Positions 12,256 through 22,256 of a DNA stretch of 64,000 nucleotides are shown in pieces; positions within the stretch are counted from its first letter, which is position 1, and the number at the start of each line of letters is the position of its first letter. The DNA is taken from the NCBI RefSeq assembly GCF_963676065.1, contig NZ_OY780933.1, positions 868,001-932,000 on the forward strand, given 5' to 3'. The translations under genes were made by a program, and so were the position numbers. The notes under the pieces are model-generated. The model was not told the origin of the DNA. It searched no databases and was given only the letters and a program-made list of their open reading frames with translations. Source of the DNA: Maridesulfovibrio sp. Its GTDB lineage: Bacteria > Desulfobacterota > Desulfovibrionia > Desulfovibrionales > Desulfovibrionaceae.

Positions 12256-13923
12256 TTATTTTTTATAAACAGCACCGGTGGATGCTGAAGTTACGTTCTG
12301 GCTGTAGCGTTTAAGGAAAGCGGAAGGCATTTCTTTTTCAATAGGTTTGAATGCTGCCCTGCGTTTTTCCATTTCAGCTTCATCTATCATCAGGTTTATG
12401 GAACGTTCGGGGATGTTGATTTCGATCACGTCACCGGTTTTGACCAGACCGATTGCACCGCCTGATGCTGCTTCCGGGGAAACATGGCCGATTGCCGCGC
12501 CGCGGGTACCGCCGGAAAAGCGTCCGTCAGTGATCAGGGCCACGTCCGCGCCGAGTCCCATACCGGAAATAGCGGAGGTGGGGGTCAGCATTTCACGCAT
12601 GCCGGGGCCGCCTTTGGGTCCTTCATAAAGGATTACCACAGCATCGCCTTTGACGATTTTATTGCCAAGGATTGCTTCAACAGCTTCTTCCTCGGAATTA
12701 AAAACTTTGGCATTGCAAGAGCGTTTCATCATTTCCGGTGCAACAGCAGATTGCTTTACTACGCAGCCGTCTTCAGCAATGTTCCCGAAAAGTACAGCGA
12801 TGCCGCCTTCATTGGAATAAGGGTCATCAATCGGACGGACAATATTGTGATCAGTAATTCCGGCATTCAGTTCTTTGAGGTTTTCACCAACGGATTTACC
12901 GGTAACGGTCATTGGATCAAGTTCAATGCGTCCTGATTTTGCCAGTTCGGCCATAACACCCTGAATTCCGCCGGCTGCGTTAAGGTCCTCAATGTGGTTG
13001 GGACCTGCAGGGGAAAGTTTGCACAGGTTGGGAGTCTTGCGGCTGATTTCATCAAAAACGGTCAGGTCCAGCTTGAGACCTGCTTCGTTGAAAATAGCGG
13101 GCAGGTGCAAAACGGTATTTGTGGAGCAACCAAGAGCCATATCCATTGTTACCGCGTTCTTGAGACTTTTTTCAGTTACGATGTCACGCGGTTTGATGTC
13201 TTTTTCAAGCAGAGTCATAATCTGCTGACCTGCGGCTTTGGCGAGTCTGGTCCGCTCGGCCATAACTGCCGGGATGGTGCCGTTGCCGGGCAGCGCTAAA
13301 CCGATTGTCTCGGAAAGGCAGTTCATGGAGTTCGCGGTGAACATACCGGAACATGAGCCGCATGTGGGGCAGGCACTTTGTTCCAGCACTGAAAGTTCAT
13401 CTTCGGTCATATTACCGGTCTTAACCTGACCAACACCTTCAAATACGGTGATCAGATCGACTTTTTTTCCGTCCTTACGTCCAGCAAGCATGGCACCGCC
13501 GCTGATTACGATGGTGGGAATGTTCAAACGCAGGGCGGCCATGAGCATACCGGGTACGATTTTATCACAGTTGGGTACAAGCACCAGTGCGTCAAAAGGA
13601 TGAGCGGTAGCCATAATCTCTATAGAGTCGGCGATGATTTCACGGCTGGGCAGGGAGTAGCGCATGCCGGCGTGGTTCATGGCCAGCCCGTCACAGACTC
13701 CGATAGCCGGAAATTCCATGGGGACTCCTCCTGCGAGGCGCACACCGTCTTTTACCGCACGGGTGATGTTGTTCAGATGAACGTGGCCGGGAATAATTTC
13801 GTTAGCCGCGTTACAGACACCGATCAAGGGACGGTTAACTTCGTCCTTGGACATGCCAAGTGCGTAAAGCAGGGAACGGTGCGGGGCTTTTTCCAGCCCA
13901 CCGGTCATTTTCTTACTTCTCAT
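12256..13923 (-). CDS. ilvD: Dihydroxy-acid dehydratase
   Basis: 555 residues, full length. It dehydrates 2,3-dihydroxy-isovalerate and -methylvalerate to the 2-keto acids of valine and isoleucine synthesis using an Fe-S cluster. Cluster and active-site motifs are visible: [27 protein letters not shown], and the C-terminal [13 protein letters not shown] with catalytic Ser. The ATG has GGAGAG 8 bases upstream. Other ilv/leu genes are not nearby, so the gene stands alone between a terminator and a repeat-rich gap. Confidence 0.97.
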   Translation of the reverse strand: MRSKKMTGGLEKAPHRSLLYALGMSKDEVNRPLIGVCNAANEIIPGHVHLNNITRAVKDGVRLAGGVPMEFPAIGVCDGLAMNHAGMRYSLPSREIIADSIEIMATAHPFDALVLVPNCDKIVPGMLMAALRLNIPTIVISGGAMLAGRKDGKKVDLITVFEGVGQVKTGNMTEDELSVLEQSACPTCGSCSGMFTANSMNCLSETIGLALPGNGTIPAVMAERTRLAKAAGQQIMTLLEKDIKPRDIVTEKSLKNAVTMDMALGCSTNTVLHLPAIFNEAGLKLDLTVFDEISRKTPNLCKLSPAGPNHIEDLNAAGGIQGVMAELAKSGRIELDPMTVTGKSVGENLKELNAGITDHNIVRPIDDPYSNEGGIAVLFGNIAEDGCVVKQSAVAPEMMKRSCNAKVFNSEEEAVEAILGNKIVKGDAVVILYEGPKGGPGMREMLTPTSAISGMGLGADVALITDGRFSGGTRGAAIGHVSPEAASGGAIGLVKTGDVIEINIPERSINLMIDEAEMEKRRAAFKPIEKEMPSAFLKRYSQNVTSASTGAVYKK

Positions 13924-14228
13924 GATAATTCTCTCCTGGTTGGTATGCCTCCGGCCGTCATTTTTGGGAGTCTACCGACGGTCCCTGCCGGGGGCCTTAA
14001 ACCCTTTTGGATAAGGTTTAAGAATCCCAAAACTTGTAATTGGGGTTCTGGTTTTAGGTTATAAATTTGTGCTTTTGGAAATTTCAATCAAACAACCATC
14101 GAAAAACAGGTGTTTGGAGAAAAATATTTGTAAATTACACTAATAAGGATTCCAAAAGGGATTATCCCCTTTGGCCGCCGGAGGCGAAATAAAATTATCT
14201 AAAAGCGCGATAGCGCATCAGATCAAAA
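13924..14228. repeat. Repeat-module cluster between ftsX and ilvD
   Basis: This 305-base gap holds several copies of the intergenic modules: GCCTCCGGC (13947-13955), a GATTCCAAAAGGG/CCCCTTTGG segment (about 14145-14173), GCCGGAGGC (14177-14185) and AAAAGCGCGATAGCGCATCA (14201-14220). It must also carry the ilvD promoter. No coding potential seen. Confidence 0.6.
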
Positions 14229-15116
14229 TTAATTCTTAACAGCCACAAAGCTGCTCAGCATCCCGATTATGGTGACGGTTCCTGTCAGTATAAGGCATTG
14301 TTCAGGAGGCAGGAAGGTCAGTTTCATGAATAGTGGCGGAAAGTTCAGAATGTCAGCGAAAAAAAGCTGTGCAGTATAAAGGATACCAAGGGCTGCACTG
14401 CTTCCTATCAGTCCGAGCAGGGCCCCGCCGGTTAATAGCGGAAGGCGGATGAACCATTGCTTGGCACCTACGAGATAAAGTATTTCTATTTCATCTTTGC
14501 GGGTCATGAGTGAGAGGCGCATGGTGTTGCCGACCACCAGTCCGACCACCAGTCCGAGAAAACCGATTATGGGCCAGACTACTGACTGAGTAAGATTTAT
14601 CCAGCCCCGTGCAAGGTCAATCTGTAGTGGATTATAATGTACCTTGTCCACAAATGGAAGAGCTTTAAGATTGCGTAATAAATCAGCCGCCCAGCGTTCA
14701 TTCTCAACTCCGGATTTAACGGAAAAAGAGAGCAGCGCTGTTGGAGGAAGTGGATTGCTCGTCTTTCCAAGCCATGAAAAATCGTCTGTGTCACTTAGAG
14801 CTTCAGAGAGTTGTTTCAGGGCATTTTCAGGGGTAAAGGTACGTATATCTTTGAGCCCTTCTAGCTTTTTAAGGTCTGCCCACTGCTTTTCATACTCTTT
14901 TACCGGTGTATCGGCCGACCAGAAAATCTGTATTTCGACCTGTCCCCTGCTCTTCAGGAGTTCCTGATTCACATTATGCATGGTCAGCATGAACAGACCG
15001 GCCAGAATTGAGACCATGGTGACAGCCACAAGGGTGAAGATATTCGCCCACGGATGGAGTCCCATATCACGGATACCCCTGCCGAGGAGTCTGAAGAAAA
15101 GCGTTAACATGGGCAA
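14229..15116 (-). CDS. ftsX: Cell division protein FtsX
   Basis: 295-residue membrane subunit of the FtsEX ABC complex, which activates septal peptidoglycan hydrolases. An N-terminal cytoplasmic stretch and first membrane helix (ANIFTLVAVTMVSILAGLFML) are followed by a periplasmic domain, then three membrane helices in the last third containing the FtsX core (VVWPIIGFLGLVVGLVVGNTM and RLPLLTGGALLGLIGSSAAL). It overlaps ftsE by 13 bases. The gene ends 10 bases beyond the repeat cluster. Confidence 0.92.
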   Translation of the reverse strand: MPMLTLFFRLLGRGIRDMGLHPWANIFTLVAVTMVSILAGLFMLTMHNVNQELLKSRGQVEIQIFWSADTPVKEYEKQWADLKKLEGLKDIRTFTPENALKQLSEALSDTDDFSWLGKTSNPLPPTALLSFSVKSGVENERWAADLLRNLKALPFVDKVHYNPLQIDLARGWINLTQSVVWPIIGFLGLVVGLVVGNTMRLSLMTRKDEIEILYLVGAKQWFIRLPLLTGGALLGLIGSSAALGILYTAQLFFADILNFPPLFMKLTFLPPEQCLILTGTVTIIGMLSSFVAVKN

Positions 15117-15793
15117 CGCTCCGCAGTAAGGTGTTCCGGGGCTTCGCAGACCTGACCGTCTTCAAGGTGGATTATTCTGGCGTCCGGTACATAGCGCAGG
15201 ATTTCACGGCTATGGGTGGCCATGACCACAGTTGTTCCATGGGTGTTAAATTGTTTGAAAACGTCCATGAGATGCAGGGAAAGCTCAAAGTCCAGATTAC
15301 CTGTGGGTTCATCCGCAATGATGAGTTTCGGATTGACCACCATTGCCCGGGCAATGGCAACCCGCTGCTGTTCACCGCCGGAAAGGCTGCTGCATTTTGA
15401 GTAGCTTTTCTTTTCAAGTCCGAGGGCGCGGATAATAGCCCTGACCCTTTTATCAACTATTGATTTGGGCATGCTGCGTACGGTCAGGGCAAGGGAAACG
15501 TTTTCGTAAACGGAGCGTCCGGGCAGAATTTTAAAATCCTGAAAGACCACCCCGAGTTCACGGCGCAGCATGGGAATCTGTCCGCGCTTGATATTGTGCA
15601 GGTCGTAGCCGGCCACTGAAGCCTGGCCCCGTGTAAGCGGAAGAGCTCCATACAGTAGGCGCATGAGGGTGGTTTTGCCGGCGCCGGAATGTCCGGTAAG
15701 AAAAATGAATTCCCCTTTTTCGATATTCAGGGAAATGTCCTTCAAAGCCCAGTTGGAGCCGAAGTTGTACGAAAGCCGGTTGATCCGGATCAT
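15104..15793 (-). CDS. ftsE: Cell division ATP-binding protein FtsE
   Basis: 229-residue ABC ATPase partner of FtsX. Walker [15 protein letters not shown], signature [14 protein letters not shown], Walker [13 protein letters not shown] and the switch His in MATHSRE are all intact. Translationally coupled to ftsX by a 13-base overlap and lying 21 bases downstream of a lipoprotein gene, with which it probably shares a transcript. Confidence 0.95.
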   Translation of the reverse strand: MIRINRLSYNFGSNWALKDISLNIEKGEFIFLTGHSGAGKTTLMRLLYGALPLTRGQASVAGYDLHNIKRGQIPMLRRELGVVFQDFKILPGRSVYENVSLALTVRSMPKSIVDKRVRAIIRALGLEKKSYSKCSSLSGGEQQRVAIARAMVVNPKLIIADEPTGNLDFELSLHLMDVFKQFNTHGTTVVMATHSREILRYVPDARIIHLEDGQVCEAPEHLTAERCPC

Positions 15794-15814
15794 TTATGCC
15801 ACCGTGAATAATAT

Positions 15815-16168
15815 TTAGAATTTAACCTTCAGCTTCTGACCGTCGGAAGTGGTGCAGCTACCGGTGCCGCCGCCTTCGAATTGCTGAATCCGGTCATTAA
15901 GTATGAAATCGCATTTCATACTTACCCCGTCGTGGCTGTAAAGAGTAACGGATTGTTGACCGGAACCCATTTCGCCATTGAAAACGGTTTCATCAGGCAA
16001 CTGCGCTTTAACAGTGTAGGTTTTAAGTCCACGCTGCTTAAGAGCTGACATTTCTACCGGGCCCAGGTCAGATCCGGTATCAGAAGTGACATCACCTTTT
16101 ATTATAACAGGTGCACAGGACGTAAGGCTGGCAAGCAGTACAGTCAATATGAAAAATCTCTGGATCAT
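15815..16168 (-). CDS. Small lipoprotein of unknown function
   Basis: 117 residues from the ATG at 16168, preferred over the upstream ATG at 16264 because GAGGAG lies just before it and the product then begins with a clean lipoprotein signal (MIQRFFILTVLLASLTSC). The mature part is small, Ser/Thr/Gly-rich, and ends CTTSDGQKLKVKF with a second Cys pair, suggesting a beta-rich periplasmic domain. I do not recognise the family. It is 21 bases upstream of ftsE and might be co-transcribed with ftsEX. Confidence 0.7.
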   Translation of the reverse strand: MIQRFFILTVLLASLTSCAPVIIKGDVTSDTGSDLGPVEMSALKQRGLKTYTVKAQLPDETVFNGEMGSGQQSVTLYSHDGVSMKCDFILNDRIQQFEGGGTGSCTTSDGQKLKVKF

Positions 16169-16501
16169 TTTATTAAACTCCTCGATTCGGTTTGTAGCAG
16201 GGGTAAGGCTGTTTTGCAAAATACAATATCTCAGCAGCGTTTCTGGACGGGAATTCTTCAACATCTAAAAAACATATCTGTAAAGTTGGATATGTTCATC
16301 AGAAAGATTTACGTTTTTGCTGTTTTCAATTAAGTTCCCGATTAGAGCATGGACCCGAGTAACTATCCTGACATCTTGGCTTGTTTAGAAAGCTGCAATA
16401 AATTCAATAGTTTAACTGGTTGAATTGGTTGGTTACGGGGTATGTCTAAGCAGCGTCAATGGCCGTGGATAAACATATAACTCAAGCAGCAGGAAAGAGA
16501 T
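16169..16501. promoter_or_regulatory. Divergent promoter region, lipoprotein / aminotransferase
   Basis: 333 bases between divergent genes. It has short direct repeats of the type GGTTGAATTGGTTGGTT near 16419-16435, possibly a regulator site. Nothing coding is seen. Confidence 0.3.
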
Positions 16502-17677
16502 ATGAAAATTTCTGAAAGACTTATGAGGGCAAAGCCGTCCGCAACTCTGGCAGTTAACGCCAAGGCACAGGAACTGCGTGCACAGGGTAAGGAAATCGTG
16601 AGCCTCGCAGTTGGCGAGCCTGATTTTCCCACCCCGAAACATGTCTGCGAAGCCATGAAGAAAGCTGTTGATGACGGTTTTCATCGTTATACCGCCGTTC
16701 CGGGGCTTCCCGAATTACGCGCAGCAGTAGCCAATTATTATGGTAAGTTCTACGGTGCTAAAGCTGAAGCTGAAAACACCATTATCAGTAATGGCGGAAA
16801 ACATTCACTTTATAACCTGTTCATGGCCCTTATTGATCCGGGTGACGAAGCGCTTATCCCTGCTCCTTACTGGGTCAGCTATCCGGACATGGTAGAGCTG
16901 GCGGAAGGTAAGCCTGTTATCGTGCCCACAACTGCCGAGTCCGGTTTTTTGGCCAAAATTGAGGATCTTGAAGCAGCTTGTACTTCAAAGACAAAATTGT
17001 TGGTCCTGAATACTCCTTCGAACCCAACCGGTTGTCATTATCCGCAGGAGCAGCTGACCGAGATCGCTAATTGGGCCAAGTCCAAGGGAATCTTTATCAT
17101 TTCCGATGAAGTTTATGACCGTCTGGTCTATACTCCTGCTGAATACTCCACCCTTGCTAATTTCTGGGAAAAGAATCCCGAAGATGTAGCCATAGTAGGC
17201 GCTCTGTCAAAGAGTTTCGCTATGACCGGTTGGCGTGTGGGTACTGCACTGGCTCATGCTGATCTGGTAAAAGCCATGGTCAAGATTCAGGGCCAATCCA
17301 CATCCAACGTGAATACTATGGCTCAGAAGGCTGCACTTGCCGCTTTTGAAGGTCCGTGGGATTTCATTGATGAAATGACAGTTAAATTCAAACGCCGCCG
17401 TGATCTCGCTCTTGAAATCATTACTTCATGGCCCGGTGTTATCTGTCCGAAGCCGGATGGGGCATTTTATCTTTTCCCTGTTCTTGATTCCTTTTACACT
17501 GAAGAAACACCTGATTCCGCTTCCATGTGTACCAAGATTCTGGAAGAAGCCGGCGTGGCTCTCGTGCCCGGTTCCGCCTTCGGTGATGACCGCTGCATCC
17601 GCATTTCTTATGCTGTGGATGATGAAGTTCTCAAAAATTCTCTGGAAAAAATCGGTAAAGTGTTGATGGGAAAATAA
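16502..17677 (+). CDS. Aspartate aminotransferase, class I PLP-dependent
   Basis: 391 residues, subgroup I-gamma by its start MKISERLMRAKPSATLAVNAKA. The pyridoxal-phosphate lysine lies in GALSKSFAMTGWRVG; the substrate-carboxylate arginine is in DRCIRISYAV; NTPSNPTG is the cofactor-contact segment. It interconverts aspartate/oxaloacetate with glutamate/2-oxoglutarate; related enzymes also accept prephenate or aromatic amino acids. AGGAAAGAG precedes the start. A hairpin separates it from pgi 97 bases downstream. Confidence 0.93.
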   Translation: MKISERLMRAKPSATLAVNAKAQELRAQGKEIVSLAVGEPDFPTPKHVCEAMKKAVDDGFHRYTAVPGLPELRAAVANYYGKFYGAKAEAENTIISNGGKHSLYNLFMALIDPGDEALIPAPYWVSYPDMVELAEGKPVIVPTTAESGFLAKIEDLEAACTSKTKLLVLNTPSNPTGCHYPQEQLTEIANWAKSKGIFIISDEVYDRLVYTPAEYSTLANFWEKNPEDVAIVGALSKSFAMTGWRVGTALAHADLVKAMVKIQGQSTSNVNTMAQKAALAAFEGPWDFIDEMTVKFKRRRDLALEIITSWPGVICPKPDGAFYLFPVLDSFYTEETPDSASMCTKILEEAGVALVPGSAFGDDRCIRISYAVDDEVLKNSLEKIGKVLMGK

Positions 17678-17717
17678 AAATTACGTAAATATAGTCATAT
17701 TTGATTAATATAAAATC

Positions 17718-17750
17718 AGCCTCTCCCGGTGATGACTTCCGGGAGAGGCT
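17718..17750 (+). terminator. Hairpin between aminotransferase and pgi
   Basis: AGCCTCTCCCGG refolds with CCGGGAGAGGCT around nine bases. It lacks a following T-run and lies 24 bases before the pgi start, so it could be a weak terminator, an mRNA-stabilising structure or a leader element. Confidence 0.5.
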
Positions 17751-17774
17751 GCAACCTATACCAGGAGATCGAAT

Positions 17775-19118
17775 ATGGCTGCCAACATTCTTGATTGGAC
17801 CGACAGCTGGTACGAAAGGCTTGATTCGGAATCTCAGTGCGATTCCGCGGCATCCATCGCTGCAAGATTCAGCGGAGAAGTGGCTGATGGCAAGCTTCCA
17901 TTTTGCTCCATGCCTTTTATGGCTTCTCTGCTCCATAATCTGGAAGGCCTTGAAGAATACGTAAAAAGTTTTGACCATATGCTTCTGCTGGGCATAGGCG
18001 GCTCGGCATTGGGAGCAAGAGCCCTGCAAAAAGCGTTTTTTCCGCAGCAGGATCAGCCCGGTCATGAAGGACCATGGCTTTGGATTGCGGATAATGTCTG
18101 CGCGAAGACACTCGATGCCTACCTGAAAAAACTTCCCCTTGAAAAAACATTGGTGGCGGTTGTTTCCAAATCCGGAGGCACAATTGAAACCATCAGTCAG
18201 TATTTTCTTATCCGTGATAAACTCAAGCAGGATCTAGGTGATAACTGGAATCGCAATGTTTTGTTTGTCACAGACAAGGAAAAAGGTTTTCTGCGCGAGC
18301 AGGCTGATGAATATTCTGTACGTACCCTCGAAGTTCCTGATTTCCTCGGTGGAAGATATTCCGTTCTTTCTGCTGTGGGGCTGCTTCCTGCCATGTTTAT
18401 GGGCATTGATTACCGCTCAATGGTGGAAGGTGCTTCCGATGTCCTTTCACCCCTTGCCGCTCCCGATTTAAATGGTGATACCCTAGGCAATCATCCGGCA
18501 TTCAAGCTGGCTTGCTGGGCTTCAGGGCTGATGGGAGAAGGCTATAACGAACTCATCTTTTTTTCATATATTCCTCAATGGGCCTGCTTCGGCCAATGGT
18601 TCGCTCAGCTTTGGGCCGAAAGTCTCGGCAAAGACGGTAAAGGCAGTCAGCCGCTTCCGGCAGTAGGAGCCACGGATCAGCATTCAGTGAACCAGATGTT
18701 TCTCGATGGGCCGCGCAATAAAGGATGCCTGTTCCTTACCTGTCCTTCCCTTCCTGAAGGAGCTTCCTTCACGGACGATATCCCGGACAATTTCGCTTAC
18801 CTCAAAGGAAAAAGTTTCGGTGAGCTGATCCATGCCGAAGCTCTGGGAACGAAAATGGCCCTTTCCGCCAATAAAGTTCCTCTTGTTGAAATGCAGATGG
18901 GGTCCGATTCTGAAGAATCCGCAGGACGGCTTATGGGGCTGCTCATGGCGGCAACTATTTTCACCGGCTGGCTTATAGAGATAAATCCCATTGACCAGCC
19001 TGCCGTTGAAATGGGCAAGCTGCTGGCTAAAGCAAGGCTTGGTGCTGATGGATTGCAAAAAGAAAAAGACAGCCTTGATTCATTTTTGAATATTAAGCGT
19101 GAAGAGCAGGAATTTTAG
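17775..19118 (+). CDS. pgi: Glucose-6-phosphate isomerase
   Basis: 447 residues, the shorter bacterial form. It interconverts glucose-6-P and fructose-6-P. Visible are LLLGIGGSALGARAL for phosphate binding, VVSKSGGTIETI (sugar-phosphate-binding SIS loop), and near the C-terminus an atypical GWLIEINPIDQPAVEMGK, matching the PGI signature region. AGGAGATCGAAT precedes the ATG. A strong terminator follows at 19222. Confidence 0.95.
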   Translation: MAANILDWTDSWYERLDSESQCDSAASIAARFSGEVADGKLPFCSMPFMASLLHNLEGLEEYVKSFDHMLLLGIGGSALGARALQKAFFPQQDQPGHEGPWLWIADNVCAKTLDAYLKKLPLEKTLVAVVSKSGGTIETISQYFLIRDKLKQDLGDNWNRNVLFVTDKEKGFLREQADEYSVRTLEVPDFLGGRYSVLSAVGLLPAMFMGIDYRSMVEGASDVLSPLAAPDLNGDTLGNHPAFKLACWASGLMGEGYNELIFFSYIPQWACFGQWFAQLWAESLGKDGKGSQPLPAVGATDQHSVNQMFLDGPRNKGCLFLTCPSLPEGASFTDDIPDNFAYLKGKSFGELIHAEALGTKMALSANKVPLVEMQMGSDSEESAGRLMGLLMAATIFTGWLIEINPIDQPAVEMGKLLAKARLGADGLQKEKDSLDSFLNIKREEQEF

Positions 19119-19121
19119 GAA

Positions 19122-19149
19122 GTTGATGCGCTATCGCTCTTTTTGATAA
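19122..19149 (+). repeat. GATGCGCTATCGC repeat module
   Basis: One of four copies of a ~25-base module (others at 14201-14220, 25865-25890 and 38627-38651): TTGATGCGCTATCGCTCTTT followed by TTGAT. The core GCGCTATCGC can pair on itself. Confidence 0.6.
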
Positions 19150-19221
19150 TCGTGTTTCGACTCTGGAGGCTAAAGAGCTAAGCCTCTTAAGAATCACTTT
19201 TAGTTTGAATTAAGTATGTCT

Positions 19222-19259
19222 GGAAAAACTTGGGAAACATCTCAAGTTTTTCCTTTTTC
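19222..19259 (+). terminator. Terminator after pgi
   Basis: GGAAAAACTTG pairs with CAAGTTTTTCC, then TTTTTCTTT. It ends the pgi transcript before the kinase operon. Confidence 0.88.
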
Positions 19260-19316
19260 TTTACTACTGACTATCTTTAAGGCACGAATAGGCAAGCTAT
19301 TACTCAATTATACCGA

Positions 19317-19390
19317 TTAAAATTTTTGAATAGTCTAGAGAAACTTTTTAAAAAGAGTTTCTCTGGTCCCCCGAAGGGGACGCCGGAGGC
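19317..19390 (+). repeat. Intergenic repeat modules giving the kinase ribosome-binding site
   Basis: It contains TTAAAATTTTTGAATAGTCT, the CTAGAGAAACTTTTT hairpin with its arm GTTTCTCTGG, then CCGAAGGGG and GCCGGAGGC (19382-19390). GGAGG of the last module is 7 bases before the TTG start of the histidine kinase, so the repeat appears to be part of the translation start. Confidence 0.65.
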
Positions 19391-19396
19391 ATTTTT

Positions 19397-20830
19397 TTGG
19401 AATCAGAACATCAAGATTTGCAAGTTAAATCATTTCAGCTTGTTAAACTTCTTTCATGGACTCTGCTGATAGTTATTATTGCCAGCAGTCTGGGTCTTTC
19501 TGTTTTTCTGGCCAAGCATGCAGATGAAACTCTGCTTGAAAAACAGAAGGAATTTGCCCTGCTGCAGGCTGAAAACCTGAATCACCAGATTTACCGTCGT
19601 TTTATCCTGCCTACACTAATCGGCTACGGGCGCATCGGTTTGAAAAATAAAGAACAGATGGACCGTCTTGATCAGGTGGTGCGTTCCACGGTGCATAGTT
19701 TTAAGGTTAATGAAGTCCGTGTTTATGATCCTGAGCTCACTGTTTCGTATTCCACGGATACTGATAAGATAGGCAAGGCTGATCTTGCGGGGGAATTTAT
19801 CAAGCAGGTTCTGGATACCGGAAAGCCCCGCTATGAGTTCATCAGTAAGAAATCCACATTGGCGCTCATATTTGATTTTCACATGCGCCCGGGCACGATG
19901 CAGCTTAAGATTGTTTATCCCCTGCGTTCAGAAAAAAGCCTGAATATCGATGAAAATGTAATCATGGGTGTGATGGAATTGACGCAGGATATTACGGAAG
20001 ATTACCAGTCCGTTATCAATTTTGAACGTTTGATTCTTTTTACATCAAGTTTTTCCGCTTTGATTCTTTTCGCCACGATCATGGCCATCATCAGACGTGC
20101 TGATATTGTAAATGAACAGCGCATGCAGGACCGCAGACAGTTTGAAAAAGAGCTGAACCAAAGTGAAAAACTGGCCAGTATCGGACGTATGGTTTCCGGT
20201 GTGGCTCATGAGATTCGCAATCCGCTCGGTATTATCCGCTCAAGTTCGGAATTATTACTTAAAAGGATGAAGGACGGCGATCAGACCAATGTAAAAATAC
20301 TTGGTGCCATTCATGAGGAAACAAAGCGGCTAAGCCGGACAGTGAGCGATTTTCTTGATTATGCAAGACCGCGTAAGATAGCCATGAGCGCGCTTGATCC
20401 TGCTGATCTGCTGGATAAAATTTATATGTTCCTTGAATCAAAATGCCGGGAAAGCAATATTGAATTGCGCTGTAACTACGTACACGGATATCAGGTCTGT
20501 GCTGATTCGGATCTGCTCTACAGGGCTTTTTACAATCTCATCGGCAATGCCATACAAGCGGTGGAAGGTGATGGATATATTTCTGTTTTCATCGATGAGA
20601 CAGAAGGCGGAATCAATGTTGTTGTTTCCGATTCCGGTTCGGGATTCCCGGAAGGTATTATTGAAAAGGTCAAAGACCCGTTTTTTACGACCAAAGATAA
20701 TGGAACGGGGCTTGGGCTTGCTATTGTGACCAATATTGTGGAAAGCCATAACGGAAAGCTGCGCATCGGAAATAATCCTGAAGGCGGGGCGCGTTTGGAA
20801 ATATTTTTACCTGAAAAGAAAGACTGCTAG
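19397..20830 (+). CDS. Sensor histidine kinase, NtrB/ZraS-like
   Basis: 477 residues starting at TTG (GGAGG 7 bases upstream). Membrane helix one spans about residues 19-38, then a periplasmic sensor of about 170 residues, helix two about 211-232, a HisKA domain with phospho-acceptor His271 in VAHEIRNPLG, and a HATPase domain with the N box YNLIGNAIQAV, DSGSGFPEG and GTGLGLAIV. The signal is unknown. It phosphorylates, by inference, the sigma-54 activator encoded 3 bases downstream. Confidence 0.92.
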   Translation: MESEHQDLQVKSFQLVKLLSWTLLIVIIASSLGLSVFLAKHADETLLEKQKEFALLQAENLNHQIYRRFILPTLIGYGRIGLKNKEQMDRLDQVVRSTVHSFKVNEVRVYDPELTVSYSTDTDKIGKADLAGEFIKQVLDTGKPRYEFISKKSTLALIFDFHMRPGTMQLKIVYPLRSEKSLNIDENVIMGVMELTQDITEDYQSVINFERLILFTSSFSALILFATIMAIIRRADIVNEQRMQDRRQFEKELNQSEKLASIGRMVSGVAHEIRNPLGIIRSSSELLLKRMKDGDQTNVKILGAIHEETKRLSRTVSDFLDYARPRKIAMSALDPADLLDKIYMFLESKCRESNIELRCNYVHGYQVCADSDLLYRAFYNLIGNAIQAVEGDGYISVFIDETEGGINVVVSDSGSGFPEGIIEKVKDPFFTTKDNGTGLGLAIVTNIVESHNGKLRIGNNPEGGARLEIFLPEKKDC

Positions 20831-20833
20831 AAA

Positions 20834-22207
20834 ATGCCTGCAAATATTCTCATACTGGATGACGAGCAAAACTACCTGCTCATTCTGGAAGCAATGCTTT
20901 CGGACGAAGGTTACACCATCACCGCCCTTTCCGATCCGGAAACAGGGCTGGCCTACCTTGATGAATCCGAAGTTGATATGATCATCACCGATATGAAAAT
21001 GCCCAAGCTTACCGGGCAGGATGTGCTGGAACATGTGAAAAAGAATTTTCCGCATATTCCGGTAATTATCATGACAGCGTTCGGGTCCATTGAATCAGCT
21101 GTCGAAGCTATGAAAATCGGGGCCTTTGATTACATTACAAAGCCTTTTGCCAACGAAGAACTGCTTCTTTCTGTTACCAAGGCTGCCCAGTTCGCCAAAG
21201 CGCAGCAGGAAAATAAACAACTGCGGGAACAGATCAAAGACCGTTACTCCCCCAGTAATATCATCGGCCGCTCGAAGCCCATGATGCAGGTCTTCGATAT
21301 GATCAGCAAGGCTGCCCCGGGAAACTCCACCGTGCTTGTTACCGGTGAATCCGGTACCGGTAAGGAGTTGGTAGCTCAGGCTATCCATCAGGCATCACCG
21401 CGCTGTGATAAGCCGTTTGTCTCGGTAAACTGCATGGCCTTTAATACCGGGGTTCTTGAAAGTGAACTTTTCGGTCATGAGAAAGGTTCATTTACCGGGG
21501 CTGTTGCCCGTAAAAGAGGCCGTTTTGAAGCTGCTGATCACGGGACTCTTTTTCTTGATGAGATAGGAGAAATATCGCACGACATGCAGGTTAAGCTGCT
21601 GCGTGCGTTGCAGGAAAGGACTATCGAGCGTGTCGGCGGGGGTGAATCCATTAAAGTTGACATCCGTATCGTTGCCGCTACCAATAAAAATCTCAAGGAA
21701 GCTGTGGAAAAAGGCGAATTTCGTGAAGATCTATACTACCGTCTGAACGTAGTCAGCATCGAAATGCCTCCCCTACGTGAACGGCGTGAGGATATCCCTT
21801 TTCTGGTCGATCATTTTCTCGCCACTTATTCTGCTGAAAATAACAAGAAATTTGAAGGTTTCTCACCTTCAGCAATGGATTACATGACTGCCTATGAATG
21901 GCCCGGAAACGTGCGCCAGTTACAGAATGTTGTGGAACGTTGTGTTGTTCTTACATCCGGAACTGTAATTGATACAGTGGACCTGCCTGCTGAGATCAAG
22001 GATGAGGAAGCACAGTTCAAGAGCGCAGTAGACCTGCTGCCCCCTAAGCTTAATCTTGCAGATACACTTGATAAGATCGAAGCAACGCTGGTGCGTAGAG
22101 CGCTGGTTGCCAGTAATTTCGTCAAGGTTGATGCCGCTGAAATGCTCGGTATCTCCAAGAGTCTTTTGCAGTATAAATTGAAGAAGTATAAAATTAGCGG
22201 AAAGTAA
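20834..22207 (+). CDS. Sigma-54-dependent response regulator, NtrC/ZraR family
   Basis: 457 residues: receiver domain with phospho-acceptor Asp53 (IITDMKMPK), AAA+ domain with Walker A GESGTGKE, the sigma-54 contact loop GSFTGA, Walker B GTLFLDEIGE and the R-finger region FREDLYYRLNV, and a Fis-type helix-turn-helix at the end (AAEMLGISKSLLQYKLKK). The three-base gap from the kinase gene marks a cognate pair. It activates sigma-54 promoters; the targets are not apparent and I see no clear -24/-12 site nearby. Confidence 0.94.
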   Translation: MPANILILDDEQNYLLILEAMLSDEGYTITALSDPETGLAYLDESEVDMIITDMKMPKLTGQDVLEHVKKNFPHIPVIIMTAFGSIESAVEAMKIGAFDYITKPFANEELLLSVTKAAQFAKAQQENKQLREQIKDRYSPSNIIGRSKPMMQVFDMISKAAPGNSTVLVTGESGTGKELVAQAIHQASPRCDKPFVSVNCMAFNTGVLESELFGHEKGSFTGAVARKRGRFEAADHGTLFLDEIGEISHDMQVKLLRALQERTIERVGGGESIKVDIRIVAATNKNLKEAVEKGEFREDLYYRLNVVSIEMPPLRERREDIPFLVDHFLATYSAENNKKFEGFSPSAMDYMTAYEWPGNVRQLQNVVERCVVLTSGTVIDTVDLPAEIKDEEAQFKSAVDLLPPKLNLADTLDKIEATLVRRALVASNFVKVDAAEMLGISKSLLQYKLKKYKISGK

Positions 22208-22213
22208 AAAGAT

Positions 22214-22243
22214 GCCTCCGGCGGTTTAAATCCGCCGAAGGGA
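22214..22243. repeat. GCCTCCGGC repeat module with hairpin
   Basis: GCCTCCGGC (22214-22222) is followed by CGGCGG TTTAAAT CCGCCG and GAAGGG. It lies between the convergent response regulator and MORN lipoprotein genes and may act as a weak terminator; it lacks a T-run. Confidence 0.55.
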
Positions 22244-22256
22244 ATTGTAAGCTTAA

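Noticed and set aside
17718-17750. Metabolite riboswitch in the pgi leader
   Set aside because: One simple hairpin without junctions or conserved loops; better read as terminator or stabilising stem.
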